A stretch of 64,000 bases of DNA from positions 52,063,738-52,127,737 of the forward strand of contig NC_052612.1 in NCBI RefSeq assembly GCF_016545825.1, in the 5' to 3' direction. The position numbers and the translations under genes were made by a program. Positions 36,701 to 47,893 of the stretch are shown here, piece after piece. The notes below the pieces were generated by a model, which did not search any database, was not told where the DNA came from, and saw only the letters and a program-made list of their open reading frames with translations. Position 1 is the first letter of the stretch; each line of letters opens with the position of its first letter. The DNA comes from Eucalyptus grandis. Lineage: Eukaryota; Streptophyta; Magnoliopsida; Myrtales; Myrtaceae.

Positions 36701-39607
36701 TGAGAAATTTCTTCCACGAGCTCCATGTTTTTAATCTTGTCAACCAACTCATTGAGTTCCTTCTTTATAGGTTCTATCGTAGCCTCCAATTCCTCAATAA
36801 GGGACTTTGCTGAATCCAAATGTTCACGGATATTTTGAAGAAGATCATTTACTTGCTGAAGTAGTGTGGCCTTGAAAAAAAACTGAGAAGCGTACCCTTA
36901 GTCAAGGAGCTTTGCAGAATTCTAGATAGAGGAGGCATGTTTTATACCTTAAATTTGTCTTTGGGATTTCCAGAATGCAGAAATTCTCTGCTCTTGTCTT
37001 GACTCATAATTACACATGGATTTTCTACATCAATCTGCATGAGGAAAGCATGGCTTCTGAGCGTAATTATGAAGGAGGTACAACTGAAATGTAAACGAAA
37101 CATGTTTTGAGATATCCCAGCAGTCCCAATAAGAATTCTGAGCTAAAAAAGAGAAATGCAGTCAAAAGCCTGGTTAGATAATACGAGGTCTTTCTTGTTT
37201 CTCAAACCAACCAAGTCCAATCACACAATTGCATTTATACGTCAATCATTTCCTCTCAGGTTCTTTAGTCAGGATCGTGTTGGATGTTTGCATGTGCACG
37301 TGTGTGTGTGCGTGTGTGTGAGAGAGAGAGAGAGAGGGAGGGAGGGAGGGAGGGAGGGAGGGAGGGCCCTAAATCATCAGTGTTATTAACAAAAAACAAT
37401 GAAACTTTTACATTCACAATAGAGATACATGTAAATATTGAAATCTATAGATTCACAATAATAAAAAGTTTTGCAGGTCAAAGTGATAGATTCGCTTGCA
37501 ATTCTAGTATGTTTGTATAGTTTAGGTCACAAATGAAATCTTAAAATTGGATTTATAAAATATAAGCATGCTAGAGATACTAAGACTCGTATACTAAATA
37601 GGTTTATTAAATGATGTAACAAACTAAAACTGGTTATTCATGTCAATGAGATCATTTAGACACCCAACAGGTATCTGCCACATCATTTAGTAAGTCCATT
37701 TAGTATATGAGCTTTAATATCTCTAGCATTATACAAAAAAGTAGGGCCGGTATAACTTGATTTTCCTGATATTCCAGATCAAGCATTGGAGCAAGATGTG
37801 TCAAGACTACATTGAACAAACGTGCAACTGTGACCTGTAAGTGCTTGAAATAAAATAATTAGTTTGGTGCAAGAGATGAAAACACTTGACATGTTGAGAA
37901 TAACTCTGAAAAAAGGATAGATTTCATTAGCACGTCTTGGACTTTATGTATAATTGATCAATACCCTTGTTAAGCAAAATCTACCTTTAAAGGAAAGTTC
38001 AGGGTACACCCATCACCATCCAGCAAATTCCATTGAAACACCAGAGTGCCCATATCTTTCCGAATCAAAAATGTACTAACGTTTAAAAAAATAAATAACC
38101 ATAACTGATGACTTAAAAAAGCTGGAATGTAACAGAAGGACCACAGAAGCACGTGTTTATCTTTAGTTAGGTTTACATGTTGGTTGCATCCATATTTGTC
38201 ATCCACTGATCGGAGGCACATAACTTCAGTATATTTCAGAAAACTCACATTAAAGTGTTCAATAAGTTCACGAAGCTCCTCTTTCCGACTAGCAACCTTT
38301 CTTCCTGCAAGATGACTCAGTAAGGAAGAAAATCAAGCAGAACTATGTAGCTTTTAGCATCAGCTACCAAGACAAAACAAACTGAGGTCCAAGAGCAAAA
38401 AGTTTGAACAATTCCATCGGTCAATATATGTACACTAGGACTCTTAACGCGTTTACTTTGCATGCGAAATCCGGCTCTCCTATCGATCTGCTATATCAAC
38501 AGCTTATTTCCGTCTTAGAAGGAATTTCAGTATCGCCTATCGAACAATGTTAGACAAAAAAGTTTTAAAATGATGATCAAATTTTCCGGGTTATCAGACA
38601 AGTCAGCAGCCATAAAAGTCAAAGACAAGAACTTCCTTGGAACAAATCTCACGTATAGATCGAAATAACACGGGCATATGGTCCAAACCTTGGCAATCCT
38701 TCAATGCCATAGAGCCAGTAGATTCAGAAATCCGACGTTCTACAGTAATTATATCTCCATATATTTCGGGCTTAAACGCATCCTCTCCACAATTTTTCAA
38801 ATCAACTTGAACGAGAGCCGAACTGGGATAACAACAACAAGAAGTAACAAAGAGAATGTTAGAACCATTAGAGTATGCAATTGAGTGTCTGCTCGTCTTG
38901 GCAACCTGACAATTTGCAGTGTACCAGTAACAGAAATCTCCCTGACAAACAAATTTAGGAATCAGACAGGCAAGGAAAAGAGCACGAGACCTGCAACCGG
39001 TTTTTATGAAATCCTTCAATGTGGAAGCCCTCTGAGTACCTTTAGCTCGGCATCCAAAGGCAACACATAGCGCCGTCAGTATGGCACTCTTCCCACCTGT
39101 GATGCAACGAAAAGCAACAGCAGCTCACAAGTTAGAGCGTCCTTCAAACACGAAAACTTCTCGTCTCAACAGCTTGAACTCGAATCATGCGTGCCTAAAC
39201 CAATTCTCGAAACACCTAACAGAAGATAAAGATTTCCCGAAGCATCGTCGGCCTCTAACGAATTAAGCACCGTGCAATTCCCTTCATGCGTACAATCACG
39301 CCCCACGCCGTCTCGAAAATCGTAATAAGAAAAAACCAGCGACGATGCGGATGGATAGAGCAATCCAATTCTGGTCCGGGAGCGGGGGATCGCCGGTTCC
39401 TCGCGCTCCCGAACCGAACCAGCAGGAGCGAGACGAGCGGAGAGAAAAAGGCCGACTCACTTCCGTTCTGGCCGGTGATGAAATTGACCCAGTCGCCGAG
39501 CTCGATTTGGAGGCTGCTGTGGCACATGAAGTTCTCCAAGCGGATCCTCGCTATGGTCCCCGCCTTGGACCGCGCCGGAGGCTCGGGAAAACCCTCGCGT
39601 CTCCCAT
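24787..39607 (-). CDS. SMC6: SMC6 (SMC5/6 complex ATPase), with a one-base frameshift in exon 1
   Basis: SMC6 pairs with SMC5 in the nuclear SMC5/6 complex used in DNA repair and chromosome maintenance. I traced 28 exons with consistent phases: 39607-39461, 39096-38991, 38822-38689, 38304-38249, 37034-36948, 36882-36562, 36222-36103, 35599-35465, 34581-34505, 34386-34311, 33993-33919, 33771-33667, 33033-32864, 32793-32691, 32581-32469, 31753-31549, 30743-30615, 30505-30391, 30308-30223, 30106-30011, 29583-29447, 29362-29260, 27055-26976, 26849-26771, 26631-26574, 25894-25797, 25644-25550, 24844-24787. The sum is one base short of 1055 codons. Walker A (GQNGSGKSAILT) spans exons 1-2. The hinge (VTAFGG to YTLDGYKM) is in exons 12-15. 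The signature (LSGGERSFS) and Walker B with D-loop ([13 protein letters not shown]) are in exons 25-27. Flanking coiled coils are complete. The ATG frame (MGDARVF) and the frame entering [20 protein letters not shown] do not connect, because the A run at 39588-39591 has four bases. The next in-frame ATG (39527) would remove the first beta strand before Walker A. Confidence 0.93.
37305..37366 (+). repeat. Compound microsatellite in an SMC6 intron
   Basis: A GT run is followed by GA and then by repeated GGGA units. It lies in the intron between exons 4 and 5 of SMC6 and explains the Gly/Arg/Glu-rich open frames there. Confidence 0.85.
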
Positions 39608-39705
39608 GGGCTCTGCAGGTTCTTCTCTTCTTCAGGAGGAGTACACGGGAGAAAAGCAGAAGAGAGTCGTCGACCGAGGAAGATGAGAATCGCTGCTGAG
39701 ACTCT

Positions 39706-39724
39706 GAGAGAGAGAGAGAGAGAG
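39706..39724 (+). repeat. (GA)n microsatellite in the SMC6 5' UTR
   Basis: Nineteen bases of alternating GA lie about 100 bp upstream of the SMC6 ATG. The duplicate copy at 45.7 kb lacks the expansion. Confidence 0.8.
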
Positions 39725-40845
39725 GATGCTGTTGATCGTTCTTCTCTTGAAATCGCCAACGAGGCCCAGAGGGTTTTCCGTCGCCACTGGCTTCCGAGCC
39801 CGAGGAGACGAATGGCGGGAAAGGGCACTACTCGTTCGGCTCGAAGAGACTGGGAGCGTGCATCGGTCCGGTCCAACTAGGAAACCGAATTGGACCGGAC
39901 CGAACCGATCTGAGTGGCTCTCGAAGGGATCAGTTCGGTTACCTAATTTTAAAAATTTGGAATCGAGAATAACCAGTCCGATTCTCTATTTCGCGAAAGG
40001 AAGTGAACTAATTAGATTGCCTAGACCGAACCATCGTATTGGCCAATTTTTTTTTTTTTATCCCGAAGCAAATAGTAGTTAATAAATATTTTCTTTTATT
40101 TTAATACTAGGGAAATTTTCACTTGAAGGGAATACAAAAAAAAAGAAAAGAAGAATTCATTTTGGAATTGATCAGCAATAGGAAATCCATACTGCGTGAT
40201 TCAGTTACAAGTTTCAGGGTGAAAATCAACCCACTCTGAAATCAATCAAACTTAAAAAGACTAGTGTCAAGGTCTCGAGGTTCTCGTGACCAAAGACTGT
40301 GCATGATCGATGAAAACCATCCAAAATCACCGAGGGTCACTAGGGTTTTCGAAACATTTTTAGGGACAGGCGAGATGGTTATTATGTGAGGTTCTAGAGT
40401 TCTCTCGGTATAAATGTAAGTAGTTGGTAGGCCAAGAGATACAATCTCGTTCGCCGAATGAAAAATACATCAACGGTTATAAGAAGAGGGCTGTCAGTAT
40501 AAGAAGAGGTGTCATTTCTCTCATTGTGAGCTCCATTTCAGTAAATACAAAGTTCTTTTCTCTTCCAAAGATTTTCTCTTTAGAACTCTCTAATCCAAGG
40601 AAGCCTAAGTCATTGCTTGATTTGGATTCCAAATTATTAGCCGGTGAATTATGAAGGCAAATAAAGTCCAGACACTTCATTTCTCAAACGTAGGAAATGA
40701 AATGAAGGAAATGAATCAACATATATATAAAATAGAGGGATAATTTGGGTTTCGATACGTGATGACGTTATCTTTAAGGAAATTCACCTTATTTTTCGTT
40801 AACTGTTTCTTCCTCATTTCTCTCATCAAAACATCCAAGCACTTA

Positions 40846-42380
40846 GGATGTGTTTGGGAACTACCTTCTCAAAGTCCCTTGGGCCGGGTGTTTGGCAATT
40901 TTTCTTGAAATCTATTTCCCAAATGCAAGCCTTTAAAAGGCTAAATTCTCGGCATGCTGGCCTTGGGCTAGTAAAAAAATATTCTCCTGAAATTATCCTC
41001 ACTAACTTTTTGTCTTCCCAATTTTGCCCTTTCATCGGTATCTGCTTCCCTTTTCTCTATTGACTATGATTCCTTCTTTTTGGTATTGGTACCGCCAAGT
41101 CATCTAGACAAAGAGCATCAAGTACATGCCTTTCTAAAAGTTACTCGCCATGTTCTTAAATGGCATCACCTGGGCTGTCTATGCGCTCCTCAAATTCAAA
41201 CCTTTGTCCTGGTATAATCTTGAAACTTTTGCATGTAATTTGCTTCATCCAAATCTTTCAGAGTTGAATGTGTTCTGCTGTACTAGTTGACAGTTCAGAG
41301 GAAATAAAGAGAGTGAAAGCATAACCTTTTTTGAGTTCAATGATTGAGATTTTCAGGAGGATTTTTTGAAGGCATCTTTTGGTCTGTGCATGCATTTTTA
41401 TAGGTGCCGAATGGTTTGGGAGCCTTGTTGGGTTTGGTGCAGCTGATTCTCTATGCAACATACTACAAAACCACCAAGTTGGATGAGTCGGTTTCCGCAG
41501 CTGATTCTCTATGCAACATACTAGAACCACCAAGTTGGACGAGCCGAAGAAACCGACGTCTGATGTTGAGCTCTCCGGTGCATGCTTAAATCTAAAATAA
41601 TTGATATTTTTTATGTTGAGATAAAGGCTTGCATTATTTATTGAACCGTCCTATTATTTATTGAATTTATAACTATTCAATATTTTCATTGCCTGAGGTC
41701 ACCGTGCAGAGATTTTTCATCATGTGGTCACCGGCGAAGTGTGGGCAGTTCGGCAAGGTCACCGTGACCCTCTGGCAAGGGTCTCTAAGACCCATATCGC
41801 AAGCTAGGTCATCATAGCCATCGTGTGAAGGTCACCACGGCTAGATCGCATGACCCGGCAACCTCCACACAAAGGTCAAGGCACAGTGGATCACGCAATC
41901 ATTCAGCAAGGGTCGTCACAACCCACATCACACGACCAGATCGCAAGATCTGGGTCACAATGACCCTCGTCGAACTATCACACGACTCGCCACACCGTGA
42001 AGGTCACCGGGGCCGCGCAATCTAGTCGCGACGACCTCTGCACAATGTTTGCGGTGACCCAAATCACGATCCAGTCGCACGATGTGGGTTGTAGTGACCT
42101 ATGTAGTCATGCAATGTGGGTCACGAGATCCGCGTCGTGCTGCAACCTTCACACGAAGGTCATCGGGACCGCGCGATTTGGGTTGTGACAACCTTCGCAT
42201 GATGATTGCGGCAACCCAAATCAAGATTTGGGTCTCAATGACCCTCGCCGGAGGGTTGCGTGATCTCGCCGAACCACCTGCCTTTCGCCGACCGCCTGCC
42301 CTTGGCTGATCAAATCTTTTTTTGCTTTTTTATTTTAATAACAAAAATCTTTTACAAATATAATTTTTCCAAATACTATT
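40846..42380. mobile_element. Harbinger-like element carrying a SWEET gene fragment
   Basis: The insertion is flanked by TTA at 40843-40845 and 42381-42383. The duplicated segment shows the empty site as a continuous ACTTACTCAG near 50880, so the borders are supported by comparison. The ends GGATGTGTTTGGGAA and, in reverse complement, AATAGTATTTGGAAA are only partly inverted-repeat. Inside are the last two exons of a SWEET sugar transporter (41085-41590) and a GC-rich stretch (41700-42290) of degenerate GGTCACCGTGACC-like and CACGATGTGGGTT-like repeats. The TTA duplication suggests the PIF/Harbinger superfamily. No transposase is seen. Confidence 0.7.
41085..41590 (+). pseudogene. Captured 3' end of a SWEET sugar transporter gene
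   Basis: The upstream exon (about 41090-41211) reads a stop-interrupted IKYMPF segment, then MFLNGITWAVYALLKFKP, ending at a GT donor. After an intron with AG at 41402-41403, the next exon gives VPNGLGALLGLVQLILYATY, the seventh transmembrane helix of SWEET proteins, and KTTKLDE. Further on, in another frame, it gives EPKKPTSDVEL, a SWEET-like tail. A 58-bp tandem duplication (starts 41439 and 41497) breaks the frame. Exon-intron structure is kept, so genomic DNA was captured. Confidence 0.85.
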
Positions 42381-42900
42381 TTACTAATTTTTTGGCTTTC
42401 GACTCGACGAGAGTATTTGCTGCTAGTCATGGCCAAGCATCATAAGACTACTCCGTGGAATTTGACGTGCGATTGATGTTATGTAGAGTGCAATCACGAT
42501 GAGTCTTTGAATGAGCGAGTCACATTCAATCTTCTGGATAAATATGGAAAAAACTTAAATAACGGCTGTTTTTTTTTTTTTTTTTATCTCAAATAACAAA
42601 GTGCTTTGCACCACAAATTCAAATGCAGCAATAGGATCACAAACTAATCCTATATATTTAACTTCTAAAAATTGATTTTTCCTATTGAAATAGCTCAAAT
42701 CCGTTTGGTCAACTTTGATAAGTAAAATTTTACACAGAAAAAAATATTACGCACTAGTTTTTCTTACGCATGTATAAAAACTATTGCATAAGACTATTTT
42801 CGAAAGTATAAGAACGTTTCCAAATTACATTTATATATCTCTTTGTTTCTTAATGGACCGATTATAGAGAAATTGAGAACAAAATACATTATGCATTCGT

Positions 42901-43740
42901 TGTTGGAGGTTTTTTTGTCAAAACAAGCTAAGTGCGTTTTCTTTGTCCCATGTAGGAAAAGTAGGAGAAAGTGGGTCAATTTATAAGTGTGGGGTTTGTA
43001 TGTACCTCAAGGAATGATTGGGTGGGGCTAGACCCCACCATATCCGCATGTCGGTGCGCGATTATTTGGCTCACTCAGCACTAATCCCTTTTGTTATTTT
43101 ATTTCATTTTTTGGTTATGTTATTCATTTTTAATCAATTCAAAGGTTGCCTTTTGTTTTTGAGAATTTTCGGAAATAAAATATGAAAATTCGAAATTTTA
43201 TTTATTTAAAAAAATTATTATTCTGAATTTTTGTTTGTGTCTTTTCGAGACAACCTTTGGAAAATATACTTTTACAGTTTGCAACTTTTCCCGAATGATT
43301 GCAATTGCTTGTTTTTCAACTTTTGAATGGACATATTTGTTCAATTGGGCAATTTCTGAAAGGACACGTTAGTTCATTTTTACAATTTTCTCGAAGAATT
43401 GCCTGTGTTTTAAGAGTGTTATATAAATATATATGTCAGTTTTTGAAAGTAAAAAAAAGTGATCATTCTTATCTTTTCGAGCTTTCTTTCCTGAAAAAAA
43501 AAAACTACGGTCATTCTTTCAATTGTTTTTAAGAAAGACCCTAGAGAAATACTATAATTTCTATTTAGTATTCACATGAGACTTTTTTGTATCATGGAGG
43601 AAATTTTACAATAACCATTAGTAATTTTGTGAGGCAAATAAATCTTTAAAGAAAGTGATATCACGCCTCAAAGTCCGACTTGAGTACTCTGAATATTTGT
43701 CTTCATTATTCTACCTAATTGAAGCCATATTTTCCCAACA
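42901..43740. mobile_element. Solo LTR (Copia type likely)
   Basis: The sequence begins TGTTGG and ends CCAACA, the classical TG...CA ends of an LTR. A 5-bp direct repeat, ttcgt, flanks it at 42896-42900 and 43741-43745. The duplicated copy at about 51450 reads GCATTCGTTACA without interruption, which is the empty site. About 840 bp, no coding sequence. A single LTR with target duplication is the normal product of recombination between the two LTRs of a full element. Confidence 0.9.
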
Positions 43741-44494
43741 TTCGTTACACAATTAATGCAATTAAACAAATCAGTTATACATTCATATTATCTAAGCAAT
43801 TCGCATAACCGCCAATTTTGTGTTTAAACTTGAAAATGCTCATTATGATTTACTTGTTTCTTTATATGTGTTAAGGGCTTCCGATGCATAAAATATGTTC
43901 TTGAAATTTTATTCATATCGGACAAAAAAAATGAGACTTTAGACACGACTTAGTATATGGTTTAGAAAACCACAAAAAGGATTTTGATGTGAATAATTAG
44001 TTTAATTCTGTATTTTGTACCTGACTTACACATATTGGCCAACAAAAAATGAGACTATAGACACGATTTTGCATACAATAAAGAACCACAAAAAAATATA
44101 ACATATTTTTTTGAAAAATTGATATCAGTTAAGGGGTAATGAGATGGTTTTAGCATTTTGACCGCTGAATAATATTTACTATTTCAAAGGTTGCGATTGT
44201 TCTTCATAAATTATTTACCGTTTGAATGTTATTTATTCAGATTTATTTCTTTAAATAATCCCACGGCTTTTTCAAATTTCCTATTCGTCCGATATGTGTC
44301 TTTAGTTGGCTCGTCTTTCCCTTTTTATAATGCGGTTGCCCATCTAATAAAGAGTAATATTTTTGGTCAGAAACTCACCGTTACAATTTGAGCATAACGG
44401 TGCCGTAATGCTGGCTGCACTAAAGAGCATACTAAGCTAACATACTGACATTCATTTCACTTAATAAGTGATGCATGCTATTATAAGTGGACGC

Positions 44495-44762
44495 TTTGTT
44501 TTGGAAAAAATGATTAATTTGGAAAATGTTTTTTTCTGAAAATAATCATTATTACTTGAAATAATTAATCAAGAATATTATTATTATCAATAATAATATG
44601 TCTAAACATTGTAGACAATAATTGTTATTACTTGAAATAATATACCTAAACATTTTCATGGATGTCGAAAGTATTATTTTTCTTCACTCATTTTTTTAGT
44701 GATATAAAGGATTATTTTAAGGAAAATATTTTTCAAATTATTTATTTTTCGTGAAATAAAAT
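44495..44762 (+). mobile_element. MITE, second copy of the family
   Basis: Shares the layout of the elements at 14608-14822 and 52199-52428: a GTTTTG-type start, an AATAATCATT...AATAATT left half, an inverted right half, and an end at TTTCGTGAAATAAA. It is present at the same place in both duplicated segments, so it was there before the duplication. Confidence 0.6.
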
Positions 44763-45172
44763 CACCCATTAATTAAATGAGTGAATGGTATTCAGTATCC
44801 TAAAAGAATTCCTACATATCATATAGTATGTAAATTTTGTAAACTAGTCTTAGCATATCCAACCCCAACGCTATTTAGAGCATGAGTACATATGGATGAC
44901 AATGAGGATAGAAAAATTTACTGCTTTTTAATTTTTTTATTTAAATTATATTTAAAAATTAGAAAAGGATGTACTAGCTGTAACTTCATTAGAATATCTT
45001 ATGATTTAAAGATTTAAGATAGATTTCCCTATTTAGTACAACATAGTTAAACAAGGATGCTACAGCACATCAAATATGCATTCTCACTAGTGTCCTTTCT
45101 TCTTACTCGTGATTCCTCATGGGCTTTTCATCTTTCAAATGTTGATTGCCCAAGTTCTCATTCATATTCTTA

Positions 45173-45554
45173 GGGGTGTACAAAAGAACTAAGAATCACT
45201 CCCGAAACTGAACTGGATTAGATCGAAACTAGTGATTTTAATGGGGGCGGTCCGATTCTCAATTTTAGGCATGGAATCGCACATTCAAACTAATATATAT
45301 ATATAAAGAAATTTCATCTCAATAACTTAATTATTTTGAAGTTTTTTGACCAAATATATATGTACATATATGTATATTTGTAATTATTGGACATTATTGA
45401 CTGATTTTGTCTCTTGAGTGTGTAATAGAATCAATCCCCTACATTTTTTTTCTTTATTCTAATAATCCATTTACTTGCTTTCTCATCCAAAACAAAATAA
45501 ACAAACGTAGAAGAATGAGAGAATCGATTGGAAATATCCATAAGAGTCAAGGGC
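45173..45554. other. Spacer between the two duplicated segments
   Basis: Begins with TTAGGGGTGTACAAAAGAAC, which looks like one end of a hAT-type element without a matching right end. The rest is AT-rich. No gene is present. Confidence 0.35.
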
Positions 45555-45644
45555 TTATTTTAAAAATATAATTAGGTCTCTCCTTAGCGATTCCCATGCC
45601 TTGGACCGCACCGGAGGCTTGGGAAAAACCCTCGCGTCTCCCAT
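45555..45644 (-). pseudogene. SMC6: Duplicate of SMC6 exon 1, in frame but cut off
   Basis: From the ATG at 45644 the minus strand reads [17 protein letters not shown] and then runs into unrelated sequence to a stop at 45555. The homopolymer at 45624-45628 has five A residues, so MGDARVF connects in frame with PKPPVRSKA, as in known SMC6 proteins. The duplication breakpoint removed everything from the first beta strand and Walker A onward, so at most a 29-residue peptide could be made. Confidence 0.85.
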
Positions 45645-46156
45645 TGGGTCGGGGGGCTCTGCAGGTTCTTCTCTTCTTCAGTAGGAGTACATGGAAGAAA
45701 AGCAAAGAGTCGTCGATGAGGAAGACAAGAATTACTACTGAGACTATGACCGAGAGGATGTTGTTGATCATCTTCTCTTGAAGTCGCCAACGAGGCCGAG
45801 AGGGTTTTCTGTCGCCTCTAGCTTCTGAGGTTGAGAAGATGAATGGCAAGAAAGCGCAATACTCATTCAGGCTAAAGAAACTAATAGCGTGCATCAGTCT
45901 GGTCTAACTAGGAAACTGAATCGAACCAAACCGAACTAGACCAAATCGAAAGGGATAAGTTTGGTTACCCAATTTTAAAAATTTGGAATTGAGAACGGCC
46001 GATTTGATTCACCGTGATAGATTGTCTGGACCAAATTGACAAATTGACCAAAATTTTCTTTTTTAAAATTTTATCCTAAAGCAAATCATAATTAATAAAT
46101 ATTTTCTTTTATTTTAATACTGGGAAATTTTCTCTTGTAGGTAATACAAAAAACCA

Positions 46157-46230
46157 AAAGAAGAGAAGAAGAAGAAGAAGAAGAAGAAGAAGAAGAAGAA
46201 GAAAAAAACCAAAAGAAGAAGAAGAAGAAA
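46157..46230 (+). repeat. (GAA)n microsatellite
   Basis: About 70 bp of GAA/AAG units, interrupted once. The corresponding place in duplicate copy 1 (about 40140) has only a short AAAGAAAAGAAG run, so the expansion followed the duplication. Confidence 0.8.
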
Positions 46231-46818
46231 TCATATTGGAATTGATCACCAACATTAAACCGCCACTGCAGGTTTTAGGGTGAATATCAACCTACTTTGA
46301 AATCAATCACCCCTAAAAGAGATTAGTGTTTTGGTCTTGATGTTCCCGTTACCAAAGGACTATGCATGATTAATGAAGACCATCCAAAATTACCTAGTCT
46401 TTCCACTAGAGTTTTTTTAATTTTATTAGGGATAGGCGAGATGGTAATTGCGTTGGGTTCTAGAGTTCTCTTAATATAAATGTCGGTAATTGGTAAGTCA
46501 AGAGATAAGACCTCGTTCGCTGAATAGAAATTACATCAGCAATTATAAGGAGAAGGCTACTGTTATAAGAAGAGGTGCCATTTACCTCGTTGTGAAGCTG
46601 CATTTCAATAATAAAGAGTGCTCCTCTTCTAGAGCTTTTCTCTTTAGAACTTTCTCTCTACAATCCAAGAAAGCCTAAGTAGTTGCACGATTTGGATCCC
46701 AAATGATCAGCTGTGAAAATTTTTACAAGTATCAAAGACAAATAAAGTCCATCCTTTTTGGGTACACACTTCATTTCTTGAACGTAGGGACTGAAATGGA
46801 GGAAATTAATCAATATAC

Positions 46819-47878
46819 TAGGGGTGACTATAGTCCGAGTTGGGCTAGTCTAACATCTAACCCAAGAACCAACTTGTATAATGTTTTTTTTTTTTTTTGG
46901 ACTAGAGGAACCGCCGCCAGCCGACAGCCGTGACGTAAACCCCCATGTAACGCTAGCGCAAGACCCACCACCATGGCGTCACGCTTAAGAATCCCTAATG
47001 ACAACGCTGGGGTTCAAACTTCTCCCCTTCGTAAAGGGGAGAGAGCCCAAAGCCAGCGCGCCACTGCAGGCGGTGGTCCAACTTGTATAATGTTAGTCCT
47101 CAATTTTGGAACTAAGGACTGACCTTGTTGAGCCTAGGACCGAGAATTGAATGAAACCTATGGATCCGATCTGGTTTGAGGATCAACCTGGGACCAACCA
47201 TTTATTTTTTTGTTTCATTTTTTATATTTCTTATAAGAACAAAGTACTATTTCAAATTATATATTTATCAACAATGCGACATTGGGTAATCAAATTATGA
47301 ATACCAATACATATCAAACATAAATACAAGATGAGACAATAAGATAAAGTTAAACTTGCTCAAAGCAACAAGCCATAAAAACAAACATGAGAGGCAAGCA
47401 ACAAGGTGAGTGAATAGAGGCGATCTACAATGTGAGTGAGGCAAGCGAAGAGAGGCAAGTCATGAGCAAGGAGAGCGAGGCCGAGGCAAGTGAGCAAGGC
47501 CGAAGCGAGAGTGAAGAGAGTTTCTATTTTTTTTTTTTTTGTCAAATTTGGTCTCGGTTTGTACTTTCTAATTTACATAATTAATTAAATTGCGAAGAGA
47601 ATAGATGAGGAGGCATTAGAATTTAAAGTAGACAAAAACATATATTTTATAATATATTAGATATATAATACATAATATATTTATGTACAAGGTTGGTCCG
47701 AACCAACCCTAAACTCCTAGAACTGAGGACTATCTCACATAGTACAAGGTCCGGCGATTCTAAGATCAAGGATCAACTCGGTCCCCCTAGAGACCAGACC
47801 AAGATCGGACCAAGACTAGCCGAGTTGGGCCAATCCAGGGTTGATTCGGGGTTGACCTTGGATGGATGCTCACCCCCA
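46819..47878. mobile_element. hAT-like non-autonomous element
   Basis: The left end TAGGGGTGACTATAGTCCGA and the reverse complement of the right end TGGGGGTGAGCATCCATCC form terminal inverted repeats, and inverted similarity (GAGTTGGGCTAGTC / GACTAGCCGAGTTGGGCC words) extends inward. The flanks are caatatac (46811-46818) and caacatac (47879-47886), an 8-bp target duplication with one mismatch, as expected for hAT. Duplicate copy 1 has the unoccupied site (caacatat, 40717-40724). A SINE is nested inside. No transposase is present. Confidence 0.85.
46884..47077 (-). mobile_element. tRNA-derived SINE nested in the hAT-like element
   Basis: A 15-bp direct repeat, ccaacttgtataatg, flanks it at 46869-46883 and 47078-47092. 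On the minus strand the body starts ACCACCGCCTGCAG, carries an A-box-like TGGCGCGCTGG (47063-47053) and a B-box-like AGTTTGAACCCC (about 47020-47009) at normal pol III spacing, and ends in a poly(A) run (T run at 46884-46897). The length is about 190 bp, typical of plant SINEs. Confidence 0.88.
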
Positions 47879-47893
47879 CAACATACAATAAAA

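Larger units (their letters stand above)
39562..45172. repeat. Segmental duplication, copy 1 (5' end of SMC6 and its upstream flank)
   Basis: Matches the direct-orientation copy at 45598-52802 in blocks: 39562-40747 with 45598-46818 plus 47879-47902; about 40745-40845 with 50675-50888; 42381-42900 with 50889-51455; and 43741-45172 with 51450-52802. The left breakpoint falls inside SMC6 exon 1. The differences are a 1.5 kb element (40846-42380) and a solo LTR (42901-43740) present only here, and a stretch of about 2.8 kb including a zinc-finger gene that is absent here. Confidence 0.9.

Noticed and set aside
39457..39876. 139-codon minus-strand frame as an alternative SMC6 N-terminus
   Set aside because: It is in a different frame from the Walker A exon and includes the shifted reading of that exon, so it cannot join the SMC6 protein.
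45547..45894. 115-codon minus-strand frame in the duplicated segment
   Set aside because: It is the SMC6 5' UTR and exon 1 read in the wrong frame; the in-frame exon is the 29-codon one at 45555-45644.
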